A program made the translations under genes and the position numbers. A DNA stretch of 64,000 bases from positions 248,001 through 312,000 of the forward strand of contig WION01000012.1 in assembly GCA_015039365.1 (NCBI GenBank), written 5' to 3'. The stretch comes from Amanita rubescens. Lineage: Eukaryota; Basidiomycota; Agaricomycetes; Agaricales; Amanitaceae. This document shows, one piece after another, positions 24,102-33,979 of the stretch (positions are counted from its first letter, which is position 1; each line of letters begins with the position of its first letter). The notes beneath the pieces were generated by a model, which was not told the origin of the DNA, did not search any database, and saw nothing but the letters and a program-made list of their open reading frames with translations.

Positions 24102-25453
24102 CTATTGTTGTCCAACCGAAGCCCTCATTCTGCCGATGAATAGGCCTCTGGACTTGATCAAGCTAGTCAACCAATTGCCCAAGACAATGCCCCACCACAA
24201 TCCAACGAAACTAGCACCACCGTTCTACCCCAGTCAAGTCAGACCCCCTCAGATGCCCACTGACGAATCAAATACGCACCTTCCCGTTTGTTATTAGGAT
24301 CATCTCGATTGATCTTTTGTACTGCTTCAACGTGCGCTCAGAGAGATAAGCATCGATATTGGCTGCAACGATTGGAGCATGGGCCCACGCTTTGGCCATC
24401 TGTTTCTGTTCATTCCAGTCGATGATGTCACCTAGCGCGAATATCTCCGGGCATTCCTGCAGCTGGAACGTTGGGCGTATCTTGACGTAGCCGCGGCTTG
24501 TTCACCGTATGCGAGCCAAGTGAAGACGCGATAAAGTCCGTGTTGGGCCTTGGACCCCGTGCGGAGATCTGAGCATGAGCAAGTTAGCACACAGAGAGTC
24601 ACCGTAATTCACAACCGGACGTACGACCTAAGTCTGCTTGTATTTCAACACTATTGCGCGTTCTGACGCCAGTTCCACTGGTAATTGGTCCAACTTCAAA
24701 TGTGTCGATGTAGTCATTAAAGATAACCTCTGTACCACGAGCACGGATCCCCTCCTCTACGCGCCTGCGGTATTTGTCTGGGTATGCCGCGTTAAGCAGA
24801 GCAGTGTCACTTTGGACTATCGTAACCTTCTTTTTCTGGCTTCACAGTCAAAACGTGTGCATTGGTCTGTAATCGACTGCTTACCGGCCAGACATCCTTG
24901 ATCTCTCCCGACAACTCTGCAAAGAAACATGAACAAGTGATGAGCAGCAGGCCAAATGCGCCTTACCAATGCCGACGGCACCCCCGCCTGCAATAACGAT
25001 GCTCTCCGCTTTCTCAAAGGCGGCACGGCTATTCTTGATAAACTCATTCACTTCTTCTTCATCGTCGGGGAATGCGATTGGGCCAGTCCAAATGCTGCCA
25101 GGAGCCAGAACCAACACCTCGAACGGAATACGCTGTCCGTCCTCCAGTAGGACGCTCCCTCCGCTCTCTGTCTTCCTTTCGATCGACGCTACCTTGCCTT
25201 GCACAAATGTTCCGTTACCATTATGGAAAACTTTGTCCAACGAAGCGAAAGCTTGTTCTTGAAGGTTGTCCACATTTGAAACGACTATACGGGGTGCGGC
25301 GGGCAATGGGAGGAAATAGGACCGGGGATTGATAAGGACGATGTTGTACTTGCTAAGATCAAGCTTTGAGGAAAGCGAACGCGCTACGGAACCACCGCCG
25401 CCGCCTGCGCCGACGATGATGATGTTCTTGCGGTCGTCGTTCTTTTTGGACAT
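24102..25453 (-). CDS. AIF/FSP1-like oxidoreductase, copy 2 (inverted, with frame breaks)
   Basis: Paralogue of the gene at 18558, with the same exon layout. The first exon is intact: RKNIIIVGAGGGGGSVARSL, INPRSYFLPLP, SIVIAGGGAVGI. KKKVTIVQSDTALLNAAYPDKYRRR follows. The last exon NGGASFVGLWWGIVLGNWL..SVGQQ is present and ends at 24102. Two single-base surpluses disturb it: one G at the donor after QADL (near 24632), and one C before the segment YVKIRPTFQLQE (near 24490), which throws the closing FAD motif (FALGDIIDWNEQ) out of frame. It is either a young pseudogene or a good gene with sequence errors. Everything needed for activity is otherwise there. Confidence 0.75.
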
Positions 25454-26100
25454 TGTTGCTGTCGCCGCAGCCTGCGTTTCTAGAGGAGGAAATCTTGGCT
25501 AGATCCCCACCCATACCGCCCGTTTTAACGATTTGCGTATCTGCTTTCGTAATTCTCGTCATGAGTGCATGAGTCATGCATCATGTTCTGGGTCTCTGAT
25601 TAGCTCACTTGTGTCAATAGATTTCGCATTTGACCCTGTTTTCCGTTCCTTGATGACTGCCGTACAAGGCGCGTGCATAACGTGGCAGTTGATAGAGTTT
25701 TCTGAAGTGCCGAGCATCCGCAAATGACATGGTGAGTAAGCCAACGAGCTGAAGGGGCGAGACGGAGGCCGCAGAAGCGAGTGACGCGAGCGCCGTAACC
25801 GTATGTTGGCATTCCAGCTTACAGCTATTTGCAGATCGATATGATTATAGTACAAGCCTAGGCCGCCAGGCGGGTCCCCTGAAGCTCGTGAGTAACAGCC
25901 AACATGCTCCTTGTGGCGTTATTACGCTACGACGCTGACGAAACAGAACTCATTTTTACATAAAATCTCTTATCAACTACTCGTTCGTCAGAATTTTTCG
26001 AGTCCTTACAGCCCTATTGAATAAAGCGTCTCTCCAATGATGCACTATTTTTTTATGTAAGAAGTACATACAGAAGTTCCCCAGACATGCCCCCTTTGAA
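25454..26100. other. No recognisable gene; short repeat shared with 27900
   Basis: Upstream region of the inverted AIF-like copy. Short frames here show no family signal. A stretch at 25953-25983 (TTTTACATAAAATC then CTTATC and ACTACT) recurs at 27902-27930, so this interval shares sequence with the other side of NCFWF copy 3. Confidence 0.45.
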
Positions 26101-26129
26101 CGCTAACCCTATTGTCCTCCAATACCCAT

Positions 26130-26400
26130 CGGTTGTTCACTTAACACATGGACGGGATCGACGGACGTGGCCATGTCATCGTCATCGGTACAACCAACAG
26201 GACTACCTTGTACTACGAAGGCCGGGGTGGTTCGATCGGGAGTTTTATTTCGGCCTACCGACAACGGATACAAGGGAGAAGATTTTAAAGTATCATAGCC
26301 AAGAAATGGGCGGGTTGAGGCGAAGGTGGAGGTCAAGAGGTCAAGGAGCGCTTACTACGTTAGCTACGATGAGCTATGGTGACGCTGATCTTAGGGTAAG
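26130..26400 (+). pseudogene. Fragment of a Yta7/ATAD2-type AAA-ATPase
   Basis: Read in two frames it gives DGRGHVIVIGTTNRT and then RRPGWFDREFYFGLP..TREKILK, the stretch just before and over the arginine finger of the bromodomain AAA-ATPases (Yta7, Abo1, ATAD2). YGDADLR follows, where the family has the sensor-2 GGADLR. Frame changes and stops separate the pieces, and no bromodomain or second AAA module is near, so it is an isolated fragment. Confidence 0.6.
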
Positions 26401-26772
26401 CATATGCGTCCCCATTAGCTATAATTGCTTATGCTTTCGATAGGTGCTCCACGGTACAAAGATGATGCCCTTTGATCGCTATCGACGTTTCGGTGTCGGA
26501 CATCCACTATGAGTGTTTATTCCCGGTTCAGCTTCACGCAACATACTGTAGCGAACACTAAGAATCCTGATGGTGGCCGTTCCAAGTCGCCGAGCGTGCG
26601 TGAGAGCTGCATGCCTTGTACCGGACTAGTGACCAGTGACTCGAGACATCGTCTTAGACTTCAAGCACTCGCCGAACTCACGTACCTTTCACTGAATCGA
26701 AGTCATTTACTGAACTCATACCCGTAAGTCGTGATATTAATTATCGCTGAATTATTAACTTGAAATTTACAG

Positions 26773-27612
26773 ATGACATCATACATCGAAATCAATCTTT
26801 GGGGGCTGCAACCCCTTAAAAAAGCACAAGTGGTATCAGCCTCTGCTTTTGTCGCATCAATGGATTTCGAACCCGCCCCGGATGCAGCTTTCCGACAATT
26901 GTCAAGATGCACCACGGTGCAATGCCTATTTTTGATGGTCAACCTAAATCTTTACCAGAAAATCTTCCATCCGTTGACGACGACCTTCAATTCATTGCAC
27001 TACACCGTGACTGAAATCACCGTCATCAAACAGTGCTTCTTGGCCCAACACGAAGAACTTCTTATCGGACTCCGCTATCAGCCTGCTCATCCCGCTCATT
27101 CTATTCAGCCTCCAATCTACATCCTTGTCAATCCAGGTCGAAACATCAATTTCCAGTCCTCAACCAAGTTAGCCATCAACCCTATCGAGTGTACTATTGC
27201 GCAAACACGGCCATCTGGTTGCAACATTACTGTTTGGCACTTGCCTTTTCGCAACACCAACTTCCAACTGAACCTTGTGCAACTGGCAACTATCCTCAAC
27301 TTCGTGTCTCATGAAGCATCACGATACAACTTACCAGCCAAGAATTGTTTCTGGTTTACTCGTGCAACCAGACTAGTTATTGCTCAGGTGCTTGACATTG
27401 AAAATCCAGATACCTTCCTAGTGACTTGGAGGCGTTCCTGGCTTTGGCGGATTGGGGCTTGTTTCCACCAGTGTATAGACAATGTGGGGCAAAACCAAGT
27501 TAACCACATTACTCAGCAGTGTGAAGACAAATGGCAAGAGGTATTTATTGTCCTTTTGACTGCATATAGCAACTACTAACATGTCTGCCAGTTCATGAAA
27601 ATTGCCCATTAA
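26773..27612 (+). CDS. Unknown protein with YNLPAKNCFWF motif, copy 3
   Basis: A full-length relative of copies 1 and 2, diverged in sequence: MTSYIEINLWG, FRQLSRCTTVQCLF, HYTVTEITVIKQCFLAQHEELL, PIYILVNPGRNINF, NITVWHLPFRNTNFQL, then YNLPAKNCFWFTRATRLVIAQV (Cys near residue 191). The last intron (27541-27591) has a perfect TACTAAC branch site and joins to FMKIAH and a stop. A spliced upstream exon is possible, because a TTTACAG acceptor directly precedes the ATG. The open frame and preserved motif suggest it is functional. No biochemical role is known to me. Confidence 0.7.
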
Positions 27613-27799
27613 TGTCTGGTTTTCATTGGGCTGTGTCATATGTCCCTTTTGGTAGCCTACTAGCAGTTATGCAATTGATGTGGAGATTTGTTTGCATTGG
27701 ATAACAATGGTGCTTAGTCTCATTTTGTGTTGGACATCAAGGCATGAAATGCAATGCGATGGTACAAGGTACACAATGCCCATTGATGGATCAGTTATG

Positions 27800-27880
27800 C
27801 TCCTTCCGATTTGTTATTAGAACCATCTCTATTGATCTTTGTACTGCTTCAATGTGCACCCAGAGATGCTGGCGAAATAT
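27800..27880 (-). pseudogene. Stray 3' piece of the AIF-like gene
   Basis: About 75 nt match 24283-24360 of the inverted AIF-like paralogue in the same orientation (the region coding for YLS..KQYKRSIEMILITNG). It lies downstream of NCFWF copy 3, just as the AIF-like gene lies downstream of copy 2. This shows that the pair was duplicated together. Confidence 0.65.
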
Positions 27881-28004
27881 ATAGTATATGTCTTAGGGTC
27901 ACTTTTACATAAAATCCCTTATCCAGCTACTATACACAATTGATCGAAGAAGACACCATGCATAGTGACATTGGAAAAGTTTAAATACATAGTAGGATCT
28001 GGCA

Positions 28005-28490
28005 TGTCATGACTTCCTTCAGATTATCAGTGCGTACCAGCTTTTCAGCTAGCACCCGAGCACATCGGAGGCTGATAGCTCGGAAAGAGGAGGGGAAAGC
28101 AATGTTTGGGTAGGTGTGATTTTTGGCGTGGCACCTTGGAATTTGCATGCAAAGAGGTAAGGTCGAATGTTGGAAATGCCATCAGCGGGTAGCCCATCTT
28201 TAAGTCGTTCTAAAGGGCCATCATGTGTCTGCATCTCATCGAACAATATAAAGCATTCTCTCATTGTTTTCGAGGTGCGATAGCGGGATCTTGAGATGTA
28301 AGACACTCCGTCAGTCAACAGCTTATATATATATATATAAAGGAGGACTCACGTCGACCGCATCTACAATTCCGGCATATACGATCGGCAGATGCAATGT
28401 GGCTGTTTCTTCGTCGTCCTGAGAAAATGCGTTCAAAACTCGATCATTTGAACGGCCTCGATCTTCGTGCCATCTAAAAGGGTCTGGTCG
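28005..28490 (-). pseudogene. Inverted, intron-retaining fragment of the DOP1 gene
   Basis: The minus strand reproduces 35695-36195 of the DOP1 gene: DGTKIEAVQMIEF, LHLPIVYAGIVDAVD, then the intron, then TMRECFILFDEMQ, LKDGLPADGISNIRPYLFACKF, ITPTQTL and AEKL. The intron is still present but carries a TA microsatellite (28325-28340) in place of the original T-run. Small indels break the frame. The match ends near 28490, where unrelated sequence begins. Confidence 0.85.
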
Positions 28491-30760
28491 TGTTCGGCTT
28501 CGTCCGCATTCGAGCCAAAGGGTGGGCAGCTGCTTGCTACGACGGCGGGCTTCCCTCGACCGAGAAAAGGGACGCGTTGGTCAACTTGTAATAATCTCGT
28601 TGTATACAGTTTTAATTGCCCCGGACGAGAGCGAAGAGGCGAAGTGACGAGACTGGGTTTGAAGCGCGCCAGGTTCGTAAAGAAGATATTGGAGCGGAAG
28701 TGGTTAGGGTAATTCTGGGCGGCATTATCTGCTATAAGGGCGGGTGGCAAGACGACGTTCACCATCAACTCGCGTTTGTGAGAAGCTGGGAGAGAGCTCG
28801 TCGAATCTATGACGCAGGAAGTGTTCCTTTTGAGTCGTCTTCATGGGGGACGAACCAGGACATTTTTATGGACCGATGAATTTAGGCTGTAGCTCATCCT
28901 GTCGCTGTTGTTGTCCTCCTTCGAAGCTCACAATGGCGCTCCGAATTTCTTCTGCGAAGGTAAGGTAGTGCGGTCGCGCTGGTGGCATTGATTTGTTTTG
29001 GTTATTTCAATTTGAATTTTGGACACCGACAGAGTCACGGTTCACCCGATCCGAACTGCCTCAGTCGCACCACAGTAGGGAAAATCGTACCGACCCTTTT
29101 CTTCTTCCATTGCGCCCAGTACAAATGTTTGCCGTCAAGCTGTCCCACATCCGGAGTATTTTGACGCACTCTACCGGGACAATTCCCTCATCACACAATT
29201 TCGTTTCGCACCAACTTCTGTAGGCTATCCCAGCCCTTGGACGTATTCCCTTGATGAATGGAGACGACTCTTCCCGATGGACCATTCTCGCATCCAGAAC
29301 TAGTCACAGGTCGAGAACCAGCGGTTCAAAAATCCCGAAACGTCGCCGGCGAACTCGTCTCGTTCCTACGAGTTACCAGAGCCATCGACTCGTCATTTGT
29401 GGGGTACCATAAAGTTCATCACTCGACGGATGCAAAGTGGAGGAGGGGAATGCTCTGACAGGCCTCGATGTCGACTTTGGGGTATTGCGACTTCGTTGGA
29501 TCTATCCCGAGCTTGCTGTAGACGGTAGGTGACACACTGACACAGTCGACTTGCTTCTAACACTTTCAGATTTTGGAGCGCTTGCGGTGATCGGTCCAGC
29601 ATGTTTATGCCGCATGGAAAAGTCGGGCGCAAAGTATAAGGAGCTCACTCTCGACGGCAACAGTTAATATCTTGTTTCTGGAAATGTTTTATGGCGGAGC
29701 CCATAGTTGGGGGATCCTAGCACTCGACGTAAAAAGCGTGCAAGCAGCCCCAAATCACATCGGTCAAAAGTGAGCCTTGAGCTCGTCTTGTCGAATCGCT
29801 TTTAATCATTGTGCATCACAGTTCAGACCGACATCTTCGCGTCGTTGAGCGGCACCGTCACTCTTGTGCGCCATATCCCTTTTTGGGTATTTTCGGCTTG
29901 AGCTTCAATGTTGATAACCTTGCGCGCAAAATTTTGGAGAGCTTGGCGGGATCATCACGCTATACTATACTCTACCTTCAAGCAGGTGGTTTGTGAACAT
30001 GGTGGTTTCTGTGAAAGACGCTTCCACGTTCCCACTGTACCCATGAGGCGCCGAAATGACTCATTTGCAAGGTGTGACACAAGTGGCGTCAGATTTCCAA
30101 ATATGGTCAACGTCGGGGGGCGGGCCGATGATTGTTGCCTAATGGCCTCCCGAGATTCCGGAAACATGCGGTTCTCAGAGGAGGGCTCCCGACGGCACCG
30201 AGTGTTCTTGAAGATGACTCGACCGTTATTTCGTTGAATGGCGTATGTAGAACCCGACTACGCCGGTCTACCCGTGGAAGAATCTATCTTCTCTTCGCGC
30301 AACAACAATCGTTCTTCCTGTTTCCTTCATATCCTCTCTTCTTTCCGCGCAGAGACAATTGTTCTTCCTGTTTCCTTAGCATCTTCTCCTCTCATCCAGG
30401 GACACCCGGACTTCTTTCTTCTCCTGTACCGCTCGGCACCTCGTCAGATGGGAAAAGTCCAGCTATGGGCATAGCGCCATGGGCGGGGTTCAAGTCTAGC
30501 ATCTGTGTTCGTCGCGTTTTGTTACTCGACGGCGTCTTTCCTATCACCGACGTACGGCAGGGGGATGGCAGCGAGTCGCAGGAAGACCATAAATGTAAAG
30601 TCCGCAAAGAAGCTAAGAGGCCCTGAAATCCAACCCCATTTTTCGTTTCCAACATCATCCTACTTTTTTTCTCCTTTTTTCCTCCACATCCTCACGGACG
30701 CGAGTCGAATTCTAATGCTCCCTACTCAAAGTTCTACGAATTCCAGCCACGCGCGATACC
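28491..30760. other. Unassigned segment, probably more gene debris
   Basis: Several open stretches look once-coding but match no family I can name. On the minus strand, 28768-28491 reads AAQNYPNHFRSNIFFTNLARFKPS..KLYTTRLLQVDQRVPF and runs straight into the DOP1 fragment. On the plus strand, 29140-29290 reads PEYFDALYRDNSLITQF and SVGYPSPWTYSLDEWRRLFP. None has a full splice structure. 30290-30420 contains an imperfect tandem repeat with two copies of a CTTCCTGTTTCCTT unit. Confidence 0.4.
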
Positions 30761-30860
30761 TGCCAACATATGAAGAAACCAATGCTCCCTACTTCCTTAC
30801 GCCTCCCAGCTTATCGCTCTTCCTACATCCATCGTTTCCATCCTTATGCGCGTGTTTCCA

Positions 30861-31261
30861 TGTCTTTCTTCGAAGAGCGATACATTGTAAGTGGGCTTAT
30901 TCCAGACCTACGTTGGGTAGCGTTTGATCAGGCCAAGGACCCAGATGACCGTGACTATGGCGACAACAACGAAGGTTGCTTACTCGATTTGTCCATCCTG
31001 GATGAGCCCATTGCGAGCATGAGCGTAACGCCTATGGCAACGTCCGACAATGCACGCTCTGCTCATCACAACCAAGAAGTTCAAATTGGAGAGCAGTCGG
31101 ATGTACGAACCGAAATACCCTCGGTCATCGTCGATCCGGATATGATTAATGTGCATTTGAACGAGCAAGAGGATGAACAGGAGGATGTTGAGTACCCTAG
31201 GCAGCCAAGCCCTTTCCTGCGCATCGTTCGTTATCCACTTGACCCTGTTTCGTCCCTTTAA
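30861..31261 (+). CDS. Hypothetical acidic protein
   Basis: An open frame of about 130 codons from MSFFEERYIVSGLIPDLRWVAF to YPLDPVSSL, rich in Asp/Glu (DPDDRDYGDNNEG, NEQEDEQEDVEYP). An in-frame ATG at 30770 would extend it. There is no known domain. It could be a small lineage-specific gene or a leftover exon. Confidence 0.35.
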
Positions 31262-31566
31262 CCTCTGTATATTAGGACGTGACGGAACCTCGATTCGAAG
31301 GCCTTTGAGCCACTTCAAAAAAGGTCGGCGGATACGCCCTGACCGCTGTCCATAGCCAATTGAAAAAAGATAAAAAGCTCTCTAATGTAACATAATCTCG
31401 ACATCTTGTGAATACCCTATGATGCACCGATTTTTTTAGAATAGGAACCATGTATATAAAGACGAAGGCTTGTGCTACGTACATAGTAGTTAATCAGGAA
31501 ATTATACACGAATAAATGGATTGATCGAAGCGGACGTGACGTTAAAAAAGTTTAAATACGACTCTC

Positions 31567-32078
31567 ATGTCAGAAGCCGAGCAGGTATACAAGGGGGGCT
31601 GCATCTGCGGATCCGTGTCCTATCGGATAATTGGAAAACCAATCAGAAGCGTATATTGCCATTGCACTTTATGCCAGAGACTTAACGGTACGACTTCGTC
31701 GTCACATCTTCAAGTTCACTCAAGTATACTGCAGCATGCGCATTTATTCACACCATCCACTTCCCTGCATCTACTTTCACATGGACACACAAAGAACCGC
31801 ATGGGGATGCAATCGAAACGTACAGCGTCGAATCTAAACCATGGAAAGTCCGGTCTCGATGCAAGAACTGCGGATGCTGTGTATCATCCTATAACAGTCG
31901 GACTGACAGACGGAGCATATGGAGCGCTCAACTTGAGCGAGATGAGCTGGGAAAAATCAAATATTGGGATAACTTGAAGCCGACAGGTCATATATTCTAT
32001 GGGACGCGAATGCTGGATATTCATGACGATTTAGCGAAGTGGGAGGGATACAATGACGATTCTAACCGTCTAGGGTAG
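31567..32078 (+). CDS. GFA/CENP-V family zinc protein
   Basis: Member of the glutathione-dependent formaldehyde-activating enzyme fold, a small zinc-binding domain of mostly unknown substrate in fungi. The zinc ligands are clear: YKGGCICGSVSYRI, YCHCTLCQRLN and VRSRCKNCGCCVSSY. An intron (about 31688-31733) joins LN to ACAFIHTIHFPA. The C-terminal half has GHIFYGTRMLDIHDDLAKWEGY and stops at 32078. The length of about 150 residues is normal. A decayed partial repeat of its own 3' end follows directly. Confidence 0.85.
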
Positions 32079-32084
32079 AACGTA

Positions 32085-32195
32085 GGAAAGTCCGGTCTCG
32101 ATGCGGATGCTGTGTTTCATCCTATAACAGTCAGACTGGAGCGAGATGAACCAAATACTGGGATGACTTGAAGCCGGAACCGTCTAGGGTAGAAC
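32085..32195 (+). repeat. Tandem, shrunken copy of the GFA gene 3' end
   Basis: This stretch repeats pieces of 31848-32090 in order: GAAAGTCCGGTCTCGATG, GCGGATGCTGTGT, TCATCCTATAACAGTC, GAGCGAGATGA, ACTTGAAGCCG and AACCGTCTAGGGTAGAAC. The parts between are deleted. It is a direct duplication that lost internal segments, in the promoter of the next gene. Confidence 0.8.
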
Positions 32196-32228
32196 TTAGA
32201 AATACATACACGCAAACACCCCTGCGAT

Positions 32229-33668
32229 ATGTCAGCACCCTTCCGCGCCGCTCCCTGGATTAGTTACAACGCCCAACCTTCTCAACCAACTCTCCCAATG
32301 GACGAAGACGTCGATATGGACGCCCCCCAGATTTCTATTCTCCGAGAAGAAGAATCCCCTCCGCCTCAGCGTAAGACAGCCAGCTCACGAAAATCCAAGA
32401 CGACTCCTAAGGGCAAGACCGGAGAATTCCCCTACCTGCCGCGGCCCCGGAAAGAATCCATTTCAGATGATGAATACGATGAACCAGAGGAAGAGGAAGA
32501 CCAGCTCATTGATGATGATGACGATGAGCTGAATAAGCCTACTACGGCACAGGCGCCTGGACGCTCCGCCGAAGCAGGTCAGAAACGGAAGACGCCAAGT
32601 AAACGAAAGCCACGTAAAAGCGAGAAGAAGGTGGAGGAAGACAAGAAGGGGAAGGAGAAACAGCCGCTGCAAGCGGCTCCGCACACGACCTCGCATATGA
32701 CCGTCGAAACGTCTGAAGCGGAACCACCTCGGCCAGACGCGTTAGAGGATATTGCTCCTCTACCGAGCAACACACCACAGGATATACCTCCTGAATTAGT
32801 CACTGCCTTGAAGCCATCCGCGCCTCCAAAGAAGAAGGCATCTCCTCGTAAACCGCCTACCATGCCTCGCCCACGGGCGAAGGCTGCACCAATAAAGTAT
32901 GCCCTACGCATGTTGATGTGCCTAGTTTTTTTAACATTCTACTTAGTGATAAGGAGAAACTAAAGATTACAATTCGACCTATGCTTCCTCCTGAAGATGT
33001 AGAGGTGGCAAGCGAAGGTGGTCAGTATCAGTTTCGTTGACCATCACCAACGGTATTGACTCCATATCGAAGGTTACACCGGAACTGCTGCATCATCACC
33101 CATTACTACACACGTTGAGCCCATTGAACACCATGATCTAGATCTAGATAATTTACCTCCACCTCCACCGTCTATACCCACACCCGAGGAGCCTATGAGC
33201 TTGGAAAATGTACCAATCCCAGTATATCCGTTACCTACAAAACCTTTCCCTGTCCAACCTCCACCAAAAATGAATACCGGTGCAGCTCCCACAATACCTC
33301 TTGATAAAAGCGGTAAAAAGGTACGTCACTGGCGCCCGGCACACCGCGAAATACGCGGTATTGCTGGGGGGCGGTGGTTTACGCGAACGTGGGTGGGCGA
33401 CAAGGAGTCGCAATTCGCAGTTGCAATGGCGGCGGCTGCGAGAGAGGAGGACAGGTTGGGCAAATCCCTTTCTGCACCTACAGGAGGAAAAGGATCTGGG
33501 AAGGCGAAGGGGTCTAAGAATGCGTCGTCTTTGGCCGCTTCTGCTTCGGCGTCGGCTGCGCCGTCGCGCGATGCCTCGTTGGGGCCTGATTTACCTGTTT
33601 CTATGAGCACGGTACGTGCTCCGACCAAGATGCGGATAACGCTTGGTCCGGACGAGTATGGCGATTGA
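32229..33668 (+). CDS. INO80 complex subunit Ies4-like protein
   Basis: The long N-terminal part is disordered and charged (acidic EEEEDQLIDDDDD, then Lys-rich KRKTPSKRKPRKSEKK and KKKASPRKPP). After two introns the conserved part reads KITIRPMLPP, then KPFPVQPPPK and KKVRHWRPAHREIRGIAGGRWFTRTWVGDKES. The C-terminal TKMRITLGPDEYGD resembles the motif of fungal Ies4. Ies4 is a small, fungus-specific subunit of the INO80 nucleosome remodeller. The match rests on the tryptophan-rich segment and the overall layout, so it is moderate. Confidence 0.6.
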
Positions 33669-33979
33669 GTTTGGATTTTCATTAGGCTATCTAATATTGC
33701 ATAGAGAAGTATCATACAGCTATGGCGTTGTAATGTTGTAAGTTAATACAGTTGGATATATATCTGTGACTTTGCATGTCACAATCGTTCGACCGACTGC
33801 GGCGGTGAGCGCTACGCCAAGATTCTCCCGGTACACTCATGTCGTTCAACTCTCCGGCTGTCTCGGGCACTGAGATAGCGGCAGGGTCACCCTTGAAGAA
33901 GGGCTCTGCATGGCTTACGACCAAAACAACCGAACGAAGTTCGTGATATTCTCCTGTAGTTTGCGATGGTAGGACCTGA

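Noticed and set aside
28320..28342. TA-rich stretch considered as a promoter or origin element
   Set aside because: It is a simple TA microsatellite inside the retained intron of the DOP1 fragment.
22600..31560. LTR retrotransposon or DNA transposon as the owner of the repeats
   Set aside because: No reverse transcriptase, integrase, transposase or helicase motif was seen on either strand, and no clear terminal repeats. Only host-gene pieces are visible.
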